64,000 bases of DNA. Origin: Carnegiea gigantea. Its lineage: Eukaryota; Streptophyta; Magnoliopsida; Caryophyllales; Cactaceae. Location of the stretch: NCBI GenBank assembly GCA_029747015.1, contig JAKOGI010000106.1, positions 451,001 to 515,000 on the forward strand, written 5' to 3'. Of the stretch, positions 1 through 12,043 are shown piece after piece (the stretch's first letter is position 1; the number at the start of each line of letters is the position of its first letter). The notes beneath the pieces were generated by a model. That model was not told the origin of the DNA. It worked only from the letters and a program-made list of their open reading frames with translations, and made no database searches. A program made the translations under genes and the position numbers.

Positions 1-240
1 CTTGAAACGAACTAATAACCTTGGTTAGTTAACTTAGATATGTAAGCCCTAACGCGACTAAACTATGCTTTAAAAATGACACGAATTGGGCATGCTTATT
101 GCTTTGAATCGATGCTTGTTAAGTCAGTTAATTCATGCTTAAAAGTAACTCCGAAAGGAACTAAGAACGCCTTGAATCGATGCTTGTTAGGTTAAGCGTA
201 ACTATGCTAGAAAATGACTTGAACTGGGCATGCTTACTTC
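1..240 (+). repeat. degenerate internal direct repeats in the LTR
   Basis: TTGAATCGATGCTTGTTA occurs around 104 and again at 172 (offset 68). ACTATGCT followed by AAAATGAC and then GGGCATGCTTA occurs at 62 and 201 (offset 139, about twice 69). The opening bases TTGAAACGA resemble the same unit. This looks like a decayed tandem repeat of roughly 69 bp inside the LTR. Confidence 0.5.
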
Positions 241-2636
241 CTAATCGTGAAATATGAACGCAAGCTAGTTTCACGCCTTATTAGTTTGTTTCAGCTCATT
301 GTGCACTTTGTGTGAGTCAATGCAATCTAAATATGTATATACATATGCTTATATATGCTGTATCGAGCTGCTGGATGGTTGCTGCTCACTCGATAAGGTT
401 ATACGTAGTTATTTCACTTGACCTTTATGATAATATGCTATGGTTATAGAATTGAAAACCGAGTTGGTAGTTGGATGGCTTGAGGATGAACTAATGAGAG
501 TTTTGAGGCTCTTTGTGGTCGGTATTATGTGAGGAGGGAGACTGGGTTGTGATTGACCGCAATCGTGTGGATTGCGATGCCATGTGTGGCTTATTCTGCT
601 GAGTTAATTATGAAGTTTTTGAACGTGTTACGTGCAAACCCCCCTTTTCTTTATGTCATTAAGTTTCATCTTACGAGTGAGGGTGAGTTTGAAAAAGAAA
701 GTTTTCATGGTTGTAACTAATAGTAGCCATAACTATTAGCAATCGATTACCTATTTTAACTATACGAAGACAGGTTTGGGAGTGAACTCACTAGAATAGG
801 GGAATCCCTGCGGAATTTAAACAAAAAGAGAGTACGTTGTATGAAAAAGGATTTCGCTGTGAGAGGCAGCAAACTTATTAGCCATTGTGGCCATACGCTT
901 TAAATTGGCTAAGATAATGTGCTTTGGACAATATGATATGAATTATGTTAGCCTAGGGAATAAGTCTTGGTACTAGGAAACCCTAGAAGACCCTGACGAG
1001 GGTAATGGTCCAATATGTTATATGTAGCCAACCCGAGAGTAAGAGCTTAAGCATGAGCGTTAGGTCTCACTATGGGGTTGAAAACAGATCTCATCCAATC
1101 AGCACACTGTAATGATCTTATGCCAGAAGTATTTTCCTAATAAGCAAAGAAAAGTAATTGGCATTTGCCATTTCAAGTATTTCAGAAAAAGGAAAGTTTT
1201 TAAGGGCCATTAAGAGGCCAGATTGAATGAAATGTGAAAAGTTTATAAGGGTCCTATAAGGACCAATACGAAAGAAATTCCTTTTCAAGGATATGAACCT
1301 CAAGAGGTTATGAAAAGTGTTTTCAAAGAAAGAAAGGAAAATTTCTATGAATACCTAATGGAAAAGATTCCTAAGCTCAATTGAATGCGATTTCAAGTAC
1401 TATGTGGCCATATTCATATAATGCATCGAGCATATGAGTTTAAATGTGCATGTTATGAGAAAGAAGCTCCTTGTATGATCCTTACTCAATGCGTTTAAGT
1501 ATCTCGCACAAGTAAATTAGATAGACAAAGCATGATTCATGTAATGTGTCACATACCCTATAGTTGGAATTAACGAATACTCTCTGTCGTTCAATACGAA
1601 AATAGTACTGCTTAAATACATGATATGTGGCTAATTTAAGAGGTTAAATAGGGTATTTTTAGAAAGAAGAAAAGGAAGATCTCTGTGCATATCCTGTGCT
1701 TATTTTATGAATGAGTGTTTGAATGAAAATTCAAGTAAGGCAAGGCTATGTCCTTAATGAATCAAACATTAAAGCTTTGAATGTGCATAACCTATGAAAG
1801 AAAGTTCTCTGCTTAGCCCTCGTTGCTTGCTTATATGTCTGAGTGTTTGATTTTTGAGGGATTTGGTTATTTAGGAACCTAAAAATGAGTTTAAGCGGCT
1901 AAAATGAAGTTCATGGGTAATAATCCATCCTTAGCGACTATGATTGGCTAATACAATAATAATACATAAGGACGTGATATGTGTGGCTATTAATGGTAAT
2001 ATTGTCTGTAAGGTTTTAAGGAGTCGGGCAATACTCACTGAGCGTGTGGTTGCTCATCCCATTACTCTTTTCCTTTTTTCTCTAGATTTGCATTATGACA
2101 AGTAGAAGCCAAGTCACTTATGCCAAGATAGAGTTTACCCTTGCTTACAAGGGGATATGTGCACCAATATGAAGGGGGTTTTACATGTTTAACGAAGTCA
2201 TGTAATGTATTCCTAGAATTATAAATGTTTGTAAACAGGTATTCTAGTTCATGTAGTGCATTCAGTTTAGGAATCGCTCTCTATGGCCACGTGAGCCAAC
2301 CATCTAATTTGTCAGTTGTCCTTTTTGCTGAAATCGGTTACGTTTTGGGATGTAAATCCCAGTACTCCTGTTGTATGAACCATTAAGTTGTATCTTTCAC
2401 TTCTCCTGTATTAATGAACTATATTGTTTGATGTACTCTGAGCGAGTTGCTCGTTGAGTTACAAACTCCGACGTGTAGCCGTTGAGCTTATTTTAGAATG
2501 TTGCAGGGTTTTATTGTCAGGCTTTTAGCCTAGATTCTGTCAGTTTTTAGGGAAAACTCTGTCTGTTTCACCCCTAAAATTAAGTAGGAAGTAAGAAAAC
2601 GTGATGCTCCTAGCCTAGGGGCTGGGGGTGTTACAG
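1..2636 (+). mobile_element. 3' part of a Ty3/gypsy LTR, inserted in another element
   Basis: The block ends at 2636 with GGGGGTGTTACA, the usual terminus of plant chromovirus LTRs, and holds no coding frame of note. Directly after it (2637 on) the sequence switches to the LTR of the - strand chromovirus, which can be followed in its other LTR at about 10850. The block is therefore a later insertion in + orientation. Its 5' end lies outside the window, so I cannot tell a solo LTR from the end of a full element, nor check the target duplication (the 5 bases on the right are GAGTG). The Tekay-like family call is an inference from the terminus and the long LTR. Confidence 0.65.
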
Positions 2637-2647
2637 AGTGTGTGTGT

Positions 2648-2685
<38 letters not shown>

Positions 2686-3062
2686 CCCGGAAGCAAACCT
2701 CCCTTTTGCGTGCTGCAAAATGAATACTCCCTCTCCTTCTCCTTTTTTTAATTCAGCTGTGGGAAATCCCCACCCACACCGCTTTCCCCCTTTTTAGCCA
2801 ATTGACTTAATAATTAAGTTAAAAACTAAAAAGAATTGGGGTTTGACCCAATTCAACTAGTATTTGACTAGCATTGACTCAAATTGAGCAATAATATAAA
2901 ATCTACTCTTCAATATTAAAACATCCAACCAAATCACAAATAATTATGAACAAGCATTTTACCCAAAATAATATGTCACAACATTACAAAATTTAACAAA
3001 TAAATTAACCAAATTAATTTAACTCATGTAATTAACTAAAACAAAATTTCAAGGTCTTTACA
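2637..3062 (-). repeat. start of the chromovirus 3' LTR
   Basis: This stretch aligns by eye with 10850-11263, sharing for example TGACTAGCATTGACTCAAAT and ATTATGAACAAGCATTTTAC. On the - strand it begins TGTAAAGACC at 3062, directly after the PPT. It contains a GT microsatellite (about 2640-2683) that is much shorter in the other LTR. Cytosine and thymine differences between the two copies suggest an old insertion. Confidence 0.85.
2640..2683. repeat. (GT)n microsatellite
   Basis: A dinucleotide run with one interruption (TACG). It lies in the chromovirus LTR immediately next to the nested insertion boundary. The equivalent place in the other LTR has only short GTGTGT pieces. Confidence 0.95.
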
Positions 3063-3078
3063 CTTTCCCCTACTTTTA
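3063..3078 (-). promoter_or_regulatory. polypurine tract of the chromovirus
   Basis: On the - strand AAAGTAGGGGAAAG stands directly before the LTR start TGTAAAGACC. This purine run is the expected plus-strand primer and fixes the LTR boundary at 3062/3063. Confidence 0.8.
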
Positions 3079-3119
3079 GAAATTTTGTCCTTGAAATTCT
3101 AAATACCTATAGCAAAGAG

Positions 3120-3270
3120 GATGTGATACTTCCCTCGCATCTCGCATTTAGGCTCCCAGGTTGCTTCCGCCACCTTGTGATGCTTCCATAAAACCTTGAC
3201 ATAAGGGATAGTTTTGTTTCTCAGCGTCCTTTCTCTCCTTTTTGTAATATGTATGCGGGTTCCTCCATAA
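3120..3270 (-). pseudogene. chromodomain at the integrase C-terminus
   Basis: The - strand reads LRNKTIPYVKVLWKHH, then KVAEATWEPKCEMR, which is the end of a plant chromovirus chromodomain (conserved V.W..H, then the EATWE block). The domain is thought to steer integration to heterochromatin by binding modified histones. It lies at the extreme end of pol, just before the PPT, as expected. Confidence 0.8.
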
Positions 3271-3299
3271 CAATCAGATTCTCCTTGATTTGGTGGGGT

Positions 3300-4420
3300 T
3301 CATAGCAGATTATGTGCTTCGGGTCATGCATATACTTGCTAAGGTTGAAACATAAAATACCTCATGTATGCCTTGAAGGGAGGGTGCTAAGGCCAATGAT
3401 AAGACTGGTCCCACTTTTTGTGGGATTCCAAATGTCCGATGAACCTAGAGCTCGTTTTAGCTCTTTACGCAAATCGTAGACTCCCCTAAAGAGGTGAAAC
3501 CTTTAGAAATACATGATCTCCTACTTTAAATTCCAATGGCCTTCTTTATGTGTCTACATAACTTTTCTGTCTACTTTGAGCTCCTTTCAAAGTCTTTTCC
3601 AAATGGTTCTAACCACCTCAATTGTTTGGACAATCAACTCAACTTTAGATGGTTCTCTTCCCCTATTTCATCCCAACATACAGACGTCTTACATTGTCAC
3701 CCATACAAAACTTCAAATGGGGCCGTACGAATGCTAGAGTGATAGATATTATTGTAGGCAAACTCCATTGGAGGCAAGTTATGATCCCTGCTACCTGTAT
3801 AGTTTAGGGCACAAGCCCTTAGCATTTCCTCCAAGGTTTGGATTGTTCTTTTTGACTGTTCATTTTTCTATGGATGAAAAGTTCTACTTAAATGCAATTC
3901 GATACCCAGTAACGCTTGAAATCTATTCCAGAATTCAGAAGTGCACTTAATATCTTGATCTGACACAATGCTAAGGGATACACCATGCAATCTCACTATC
4001 TCTTGGATACCAAGATCAGCGAGTTGTTCTGAAATTAGATGGTCTTAATGGAAGACAATGACTAGCTTTGGTTAGTCTGTCAACTACTACCTAAATGTCA
4101 TCATGGTGCTTGGTGGTCTTAGGCAGACTGGTGATGAAATCCATAATGACATGCTCCCATTTCTATATCAAGATTGATAGGGATTGGAGTAAATCGCCTG
4201 ATCTTTGGTGCTAGTCTTCACTCTTTACAAGTTAAGCGCCTGATAAACTGTGACATCTCTTTTCATCTCAATCCACCAAAAATGAGTTTTCAATTGATGG
4301 TGCATTTTAGTGCTCCTAGGATAAGTGGTGAAAGTGGAGTTGTGAGCTGCTTTCATCACTTCCTTCTTGAGTTTCGCAACATCTGGCACACATAATCTCC
4401 CCTTGTACTGGAGGACACCA
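3300..4420 (-). pseudogene. chromovirus integrase remnant
   Basis: The - strand reads WEHVIMDFITSLPKT near 4165-4115, matching the start of the Ty3/gypsy integrase core, in which the D of MDF is catalytic. Upstream (about 4410-4230) FWWIEMKRDV and the preceding histidines mark the zinc-binding N-terminal region, but the expected cysteines are replaced. Several frame changes occur. Confidence 0.75.
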
Positions 4421-4599
4421 TCTTTGACGTCAAAGTCTCTAATCTTTCCTTATTCAACCCCCTTTGTGATTTTCATTAACTTAGGGTCTTCACCCTATTG
4501 CTTCTTGATTCCATCCACTAGGGGCGAGGTCACTTGGAGTGCTGCTAAGTATCCTTTATTTCCCGATAAAACAATTTCAATATGAAGTTCTTAAAACTC

Positions 4600-5810
4600 C
4601 TTTGGAAGCCCCTTTCCTTGAGTAAGTAAATAAGTAATTGACCCTGTTGATTTCTTGCTTAGAGCATCTATTGCCACATTTACTTTTCTTGGATGATCAT
4701 TAATTTTCTTGTCATAGTCTTTCAGGAGTTCTAACCATCATTTTTGCCTCACGTTCAACTATTTTTTGGTGAAAATGTACTTAAGTCTCTTGTGGTCAGT
4801 GTAAATCTCACATCTTATCTCATATAGATAGCGCCCCTAAATTTTCAGAGAGAACACCCCAACCGCTGGTTCAGGTCACTCGTGGGGTAATTCTCCTCAC
4901 ATGGCTTTAGCTTGCAAGAGGCATGTGCAGTCACTCTCCCCTTTGGTATAAGAACACATCATAAACCCTTTTAGAGGCACCACTATAGATCACAAATTCA
5001 TCAATCCCTTGGGATCGGAGATTGCTAAAATTAGGGCTAATAATAGCCTCTTCTTCAGTTCTTGGAAACTCTACTCATACTCTTCAGACCATTCAAACTT
5101 AATGGTCCTGCAAATCAACCTAGTAATAGGCAGAGCTAATTTGGAGAAGCTTTCTACAAATCCCCTATAATAGCATGCCATACCCGAGAAACTCCTAACT
5201 TCTCTTACAGTTGTGGGTCTAGGCCAATTCACTATCACTTCGACATTAAGGAATCTACTGATATCCTATCCTTTGTCACCACATGACTTCAGAAATGGAC
5301 CTTGTCCAATAAAATCTACACTTCTTGAGTTTAGCATATAACTTGTGCTCCTCTAAGGTCCTTAATATAGCTATAATATATCAAGATGTCATCAATGAAT
5401 ACCACCACAAATTTATCCAAGTAGGACTTAAACACCCTATTCATAAGATCCATGAAGAAAGCTGGGGCATTCGTCAACCCAAAAGGTCAACTAGGAACTC
5501 ATAGTGTCCAAATCGGGTCCTAAATGCTATTTTAGGCACATCCTGCTTTTTAATTTTCAACTGATGATAACCTATCCTTCAGCCAATCTTGGAGTATACT
5601 GTTGAACCTGTCAACTAGTCAAATAAGCCATCTATCCTTGGTAGCATATGCTTTTTTTTAATAGTCACCTTATTAAGCTCATTATAATCAATAGATAATG
5701 TCAAAATTCCATCCTTCTTATTAACAAAGAGTGCTTGGCGTACCTATGGAGACACACTAGGCTAGATTAGTCCTTTGTGCAACAGTTCCTATAACTGAAC
5801 TTTCAATTTA
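4600..5810 (-). pseudogene. chromovirus reverse transcriptase and RNase H remnant
   Basis: The - strand at about 5420-5375 reads [15 protein letters not shown], the RT catalytic motif (YxDD as FIDD) in typical gypsy context. The RNase H part follows at lower coordinates. The palm motif survives but the frame is shifted and stopped in several places. Confidence 0.8.
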
Positions 5811-5817
5811 GCTAACT

Positions 5818-6204
5818 CTACTGGTGCCATTCGATAAGGAGCCTTGGTATATGAGTTGTACCAGACACTAAGTCTATAGTGAACTTAACGTTTCGATCTG
5901 GCGGTAATCTAGAAATATCTTTAAATATTTTGGGAAACTCATTGGCTTCAAGGATTTCACTAAAGTTGGGCTCATCAGAGGTAGTCACCTCTATTGCACA
6001 TAAGTACCCCTGGAAATGTTTTTTCATCATTCTAAAGGCTTGCATGACAGAAATGACTAAGATTGATTTTTGAGGGCTGCTCCCCTCACGTTTAAGCTTT
6101 TCTCCCTTAAGAGTAGTAAGAGGGACTAGTTTTCTTTTGCAATCAATGATCACCTCATATTTAGCTAACCAATCCATCCCTAAAATAACATCGAAGCCTT
6201 GCAT
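5818..6204 (-). pseudogene. chromovirus protease-RT linker fragment
   Basis: This is the longest surviving frame of the element (128 codons). It starts MQGFDVILGMDWLAKYEVII, the characteristic end of a Ty3/gypsy retropepsin. It continues into the linker (FPKIFKDISRLPPDRNVKFT) that precedes RT motif 1. The aspartate active site lies upstream in another frame. Confidence 0.8.
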
Positions 6205-6599
6205 CTCTAATTTTAGTCAATACGAAAATTCTTTCCACCAATACTCAAAGAATAGTTTCTAAATACAACATCAGTATATTGAATAGAACCCACTAGGATG
6301 GCAACACACAATTCATGATCCATTTCATATGGATCTCTAGAAAGTTTCTTAGCGAAGTTGGGAGTCAGAAAAGATTAACTTATACCAGAATCAAATAGAA
6401 CATGAGCATAAATTTTGTCAAGAAGTAAAGTATCTGACATAACTACATTAGGATCCTTTTCTTGGAATTCGCCGAGATAGAAAACTCGGCTCGCAGCTTG
6501 TGGTTTCTTTCCCTCTTTCTTATTAAGAGCTAGACGGCGACCCTATGGCACTGAGTGCTGAGGTCAATAGCTCTGTCCTTGGACATTGCCTCAGTGGTT

Positions 6600-8580
6600 C
6601 CATGAGGCCTTTGAGCAATCAGTTACTAAGTACCCAAACTCAGCACAACCATAGTATTGCCTTCATACGCCTCTACAAGGTCCAGAGTGGTAGCGGAAGA
6701 ACTTGCCACAGAGCTTTCTCTCCCTCCCCTTTTTAAGTTGTTTCCCCTGTTTTAAAACTGCACAGGGTTGAACCTTTTTGGGTTCCTCTTAGGTTGGGAG
6801 TTAGAGCTTCTCGAGCTAAACTTCCTTTTCATTTGCACTTTCTCCCTCTTTGCAGCCTCATTCTCATCCACTATTCAAGCTATCTTAACAACTTTCTAGT
6901 ACATCTCTTGGAAGTTAGCATACGAGTGGCTTGCTACTACCTCTTTAAGATTACCCCTTAAGCCATGCTCAAATGATTCCATCCTCATCTCATCAGTGGC
7001 CACATAGATTCTTTCCTCTATGTAGAGACAAGAAAAGCTCATTGAACTTAGTTGTATACTCCATCACACTTATGGTCCCCCTGCTTAAACTTAGGAAATT
7101 CCTGCTCCTTAGACCACTTAACGTTCTTAGGATAATACTTAACATCCATAAGGTTCTTAAACTCAGCCTAGGTTAAGGCTTGCTCTCTTTCATAAGGCTT
7201 AACAGTTTCCTATCAATACTCTGCTTCTTTTTGAAACTGATGTGGGTGGTTGAACCTTAAAGCACATAGGACACTTCATTATAGAGAATAAGTTCTGCAC
7301 CTTCCTTGGCTATTCCGTATAATAGGTTAAGTCCTCTATCTAATTTTGGGGGTTTTAACTTATTGAACTTACAAACCATGTCCACGGTTGTCGGCTTAGG
7401 AGGAGGAGGTGGTAGTGTTCTCCTAGGTGGCATCTACTCACACCGATACACATACATGCATACAACACTTTTTAGCTCCATTAGAGTGAAAAAGTTACAA
7501 TCATAGTAGTTCATTCACAAACATCATTCAAACACATATATCAATTCATACAATCACACAAACATACTAATTAATTATATAATACTAGTAGCATTTATAC
7601 ACCATACATGGATAAGGAAATACAAGTAGTTCAGGTACTTACCTTACCGGCGGACGACTTAGCATCATTCAAATAGTTAGTTCCAAGAGACATACAGTCA
7701 CAGAATGAATTCCACCTATGTTGTTAATCCTAATAAAAGTTTGGATTACAAACCAGTTAGCTAAGTCTGCCATAGGATAGTCTATCATAGTTTAGGTAGG
7801 ATCAGATGCTCCTACCACTCCATGCCATCAAGACATCTGATACTTGCTCTTCACCTAAGGAGCTAACCTTAGATAGGTATTCTTCCTCCACTTCCAATGT
7901 CATGGGTTTGACCATAACAAATTTGTCAGAATCCTCATACTCGTCTTCTAAGGCTATTCGCTCTCTACTAGTTGTGGCATAGATTCAAGCTATATATTAT
8001 TTTGCTCTTCTATTAGTTCGAGCGTGCAAGCACAGTGCCTTCCCAGCCCCTAGAATAGTCTAACCTATTAGCATTGACCCATTATACCCACATGGAAGCT
8101 ATCTTCTTGCATCTTACAGCTTGGGGAGAATGCATAAAAAGGTCTGTCATCTACTAATTCTCGAATATTATCCTCCCTTCTCGACTCTTTAAAACAACTC
8201 ATCCCTGAATAGGCCTTACCAGAACATTCAAAGAGTTAGTCGGTTGCTGCTTGCCTCTTAACAAGGTTATCACCTAGGTTGCCAAGTTGAGGCTCAATGA
8301 GGCAAGGAAAATCCACCATCTCACGAGAGGTAAAGTCAGTACGATGGGGAACCATCCTTTGGCGGAGACTGGTAACGATCTCAGCCAGGAGCTTGCAAAC
8401 GAGATCTTCCTCGCAAAGTACTTAACTCGGTGGTCAAATGTAAGGCACTCTGGACCTCAATGATTGAAATCTTTAACGCACCTCCAAAAGAAGACAACTT
8501 TCCATGTTCGCCATCTAAAAGGCCAAAGACATATTCGCAAAGGCCGAACACCATCCTAATCATGGCATCAAGCACGTAAA
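6600..8580 (-). pseudogene. chromovirus gag remnant with degenerate zinc knuckle
   Basis: At 6659-6615 the - strand gives YYGCAEFGYLVTDC, a CCHC knuckle in which the first Cys and the His have become Tyr. The gag core lies at about 7250-6890 (EFKNLMDVKYYPKNVKWSKE and following). The stretch 7500-8600 between core and primer site has no recognisable product; a 64-codon open frame at 8381-8575 is unassigned. Confidence 0.65.
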
Positions 8581-8677
8581 CACATATTCATAAATTAGTG
8601 GAATAATCATGTTTTGCACACCAATTACACACTTTCAAGCAATTTATGCACACAAATAGATCATAGTGTAACCTACA

Positions 8678-8689
8678 GCTCTAATACCA
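8678..8689 (-). promoter_or_regulatory. primer binding site, tRNA-iMet type
   Basis: The - strand TGGTATTAGAGC matches the plant initiator-Met primer site TGGTATCAGAGC at 11 of 12 bases. It is separated by five bases (8690-8694) from the LTR terminus ending in TATTACA. Distance and order are correct for minus-strand priming. Confidence 0.9.
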
Positions 8690-8694
8690 CTAAA

Positions 8695-11263
8695 TGTAAT
8701 ACCCCTCCATCCCTAAGAGGAGTATTATATCGCCAAGACTCCATTATGGAATCCTTAAGGCTACATTGAAGGTTAAAACTAAACTTAAAAGACTTATGGA
8801 ATAGGAAAGAGTGATGGTTTTTTTAAAGAAAAAAAGGATCATTAGGTCCCGCTTGAATTATTACGCTAAGCAAGGACCGAAAATGAATTAACCTGAAAAT
8901 ATATCATTAGAGACATTCAAGTCTCTTTCTCTACGAGAAACTCACTAGGAGCACTCATCATCTTTTAATAAGAAACTACTTCACAAGATTAAAGAAAGAA
9001 AAACGAGTCACGCACCAGAGTATCAGACTAACTCGAATCAGACCTAAGGAAGTGTTATAACATGTCCGAGAATAGGATTGATGGCGTTGACCTTAAGGGG
9101 ATTGAGAGGGCCAATCTAACAATGTAATACAACATTGTAAGTCCAAAACATATACCTCCATACCAACCAAATTATAAGAGAAGCATTAACAAATTATGCA
9201 AGGAAGTCAATTTCCTCGACGTAAATTAACAACCAAAAGAGTTGTCTTTCTATTAAGAGAGGGAGTGAACAAACAGCATGATTAGTAAATAACTATCACC
9301 CTTAAACTCAAAATCATTTGCACATCGTACATTACAAAGTAGCATGCATTTATCAATAGCATAATAATAGTGTAGGAATAGGGTTAAGAAATCACTTTTG
9401 CAAACTTCATCATAATAAAAATGAAGCCCTTCTTTTATTGGATGCTAAATGAAAACCTCATCAAAGTGACTCACTTGCATAATTTAAATCATTTCCACTT
9501 ACCTATATACAAGGCACATGCAAACAGATAGAGAACACATTTTCAGTTTCAGTTAAATAGAACTAAAATCCCTTTTAAAACACTATTTGGGGTTGAAACC
9601 CTTGAGAAATCACAACACTTGACCTATTTGGACTAAAACTCATCCCTAGGGCATTTGTTAATTGCTAGTCTTCAGTTCCTTCTCAAAACGGGTCAAAAGC
9701 ATTGCCTTTAACTTAGGATCCTGGGAAACACTAAAGTCTATGATGTATTTTGCCCTCACAGGGTAAGATTAACCTGAAACGCATAAGTCAATTTACGAAA
9801 ACCTGAAAATGTATTAGGAATCCCACAACTTAGAATGCATACGCTGCACTCTTCTTTGGAACCCGACCAAAATGCAAAGCCCTCAAATCATTCACAGTAA
9901 CAAAGTGTTTTCACATGAACAACAACTCAATGAAATACAAAACTTTGATAAGAAAATCCTCTTTTGAAATTTTAACTTCTCAATCAACTTTGTGTGGAAA
10001 TCATAATAATTTCAAAACTCGATAAGCATACCAAGTAACATAATTATCAGGGTATGAACACACCATTCATAAAGCACCACACACACATTTTGGGACAAGA
10101 CACTTTATAATACAAGTCCACACACATTGAAAGCTTAAACACCATCTTGATGTTGCATATGACACATTTCACGAGTCGTTGAGAATTCATTACTCGATAA
10201 AGCATCTTAAATATAATAAGAATGTCATAAAATGTCAAATGAGTATTAACAAGCTAACCTCGCTAAACATAACCAAGAGGGTTTCTAAAACTTTTCGAGC
10301 ATAATTTACTAACTCAATTTTCACTACTTTACCACATGTTTATTAGTCATTCCACAAGTAAAGCAACTCTTCAACTTAAAGATACTTGACCTAGGACCTA
10401 TGTCCAAGACTTTTCCAATGCCAGTATTATCATAATATTTTCCAACATCCAACATCAAACTCAAGGTAGTTAAGAGGGTAAACTTAGTACACATAAAGTC
10501 CTCTCTTCTTTTTATTATTTCTTCCCCATCAATTCATCAATTTCTATCAAAACCCTAACTACCAACATGATGTGCTCCTTTCACTAGAAATAGATAATTC
10601 AACTAAATAAGTCCTAGATACTACTCCTAATCACTTATATTCTACATAAACCAAAAATCAAATTAGTTTCAAAATATTAGAGCTTAAGAAGAGAGTTACC
10701 CACTTGAGAATTTTGATTGAAAAGAGCAAACTTACAAGCCAATGAGTGAGTTGAATTCTGTTCTTCCTTCCCAAACCCTGGCTCTCCTTCTTCTTTTACC
10801 TCTTCTCCTTCTTCTTCCTCTCTTCTTCCTCTCTTTCTCTTGGTTTTGTGTGACTATGTGTGTCCTCTGTGTGTTAAGCGTATGTTTGTTTCCCAAAAGC
10901 ACCCCCCTTGCGTGCTGCAGAACAAGTACCCCCCTTCCCCCCCCCTCCTTTTTGATTCAGCTGCTACTTGGGGAATCCCTACCTACACAAAATTCCCCTT
11001 TTTTAAACCCAATTGACTCAATAATTGAGTCAGAAACTAAAAAGAATTGGAGTTTGACCCAATTTAACTAGTATTTGACTAGCATTGACTCAAATTGAGC
11101 AATAATATAAAATATAATTTTCAAGATTAAAACATCTAACAAATCAAAAATAATTATGAACAAGCATTTTACCCCAAATAATACATCACAAAATTATGAA
11201 ATTTATCGAATAAACCGACTAAATTAATCTAATCTATATAATTAACTAAAATGAAATTTCAAG
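8695..11263 (-). repeat. chromovirus 5' LTR, about 2.57 kb
   Basis: On the + strand it begins TGTAATACCCC (the LTR 3' end read backwards) and runs to about 11263, where similarity to the 3' LTR start stops. It carries a polypyrimidine tract near 10780-10840 that produces a leucine-rich open frame with no coding value. The outer few bases (GTCTTTACA in the other LTR) are missing, so the outer edge is eroded. Confidence 0.8.
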
Positions 11264-11402
11264 ATACCTATAGTTGTATAGTATAACAACTAGTTAGACA
11301 TGAATTTATAGTATTACTAATTTATATTACGTGCACTTAAACTACACCTAATTTACACATAATTTGTTATACAACTCTCTCTCTCTCCCCTTCTCCCTCT
11401 GT

Positions 11403-11506
11403 GGGTCAATACACGTGCATTAGCACCAACCAAGCTTCTTCCTTCCTCTCTCTCTCTCTCTCTGTTAGTCAATGCACGTGCATTAGCGCCAACCAAGCTT
11501 CTTCCT
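11403..11506 (+). repeat. two-copy tandem duplication, about 62-bp unit
   Basis: CACGTGCATTAGC and CCAACCAAGCTTCTTCCTT appear in both copies (about 11411 and 11473), separated by a CT microsatellite. CACGTG at both sites is a G-box core, but there is no gene on this side to link it to. Confidence 0.8.
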
Positions 11507-12017
11507 TTTGCAACTATATTCACATTATGAAGTACCCTCAGCTTGAAAACAAACTCACACTACGAAGTATACTTGGCTTAAGGACAAACACAGTCATAAA
11601 AAACCTAGATTCTAACAATTTACCAAAAGGACTTCAGCCCACCTAAACAAGTAACAAAATTCATCTGTATTCCAAACTTATTCTACTTATTATTCTGTAT
11701 TATTTTTCTCACTACATGCATTTGACCTGGTTCAGCAATGATACAACACTACAATTGTCACAGGTTTCATGCTTAGAGAGATAGGCAAGTTTGGCAAATA
11801 CTAATATACTCCTAGGAGTAAATGCTTTCACTTGCCACGTATATTTTTTTTCCTAAGTTTATTTGTCATACAGACTATTTTAATATATTTTTATTGAAGT
11901 AAATTTTGAGAGCATATACTCCAAAGAACATGATAGATGCATTGGAAAAGCTTTTCTCCCTATCTAACTCAATGACTTCCCGGCGAGACCATTGGCAGTC
12001 GCTCAAAAACTCCAAAC

Positions 12018-12043
12018 CCACCCCCACCCCCACCCCCACCCCC
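12018..12043 (-). repeat. (CCCCCA)n tract; G-quadruplex-type motif on the - strand
   Basis: Five C-runs of 3 to 5 bases are separated by single A residues. On the - strand, which is the sense strand of the neighbouring gene, this gives five closely spaced G-runs, the pattern of an intramolecular G-quadruplex. It lies about 530 bp downstream of the stop codon. Whether it is within the transcript is unknown. Confidence 0.7.

Larger units (their letters stand above)
2637..11263 (-). mobile_element. degenerate Ty3/gypsy chromovirus (Tekay/Del-like), - strand
   Basis: Read on the - strand the order is 5' LTR (11263-8695), Met primer site, gag, protease, RT, RNase H, integrase, chromodomain, PPT and then the start of the 3' LTR (3062 downward). 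That domain order and the C-terminal chromodomain define chromoviruses. All frames are broken by stops and shifts, so the copy is not autonomous. Most of the 3' LTR is displaced beyond the window by the insertion at 1-2636. The lineage name is inferred from the long LTR, the primer site and the chromodomain. Confidence 0.85.

Noticed and set aside
1..2636. The left block as the reverse counterpart of the LTR at 8695-11263
   Set aside because: Apart from generic LTR ends, no shared words were found when the block was compared with the reverse complement; the two belong to different families.
2530..2718. Open frame with His-Thr repeats
   Set aside because: Translation of the GT microsatellite across the junction of two elements.
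10742..11071. 109-codon Leu-rich open frame resembling a signal peptide
   Set aside because: It lies in the chromovirus 5' LTR and arises from a polypyrimidine tract; the matching part of the other LTR does not keep it.
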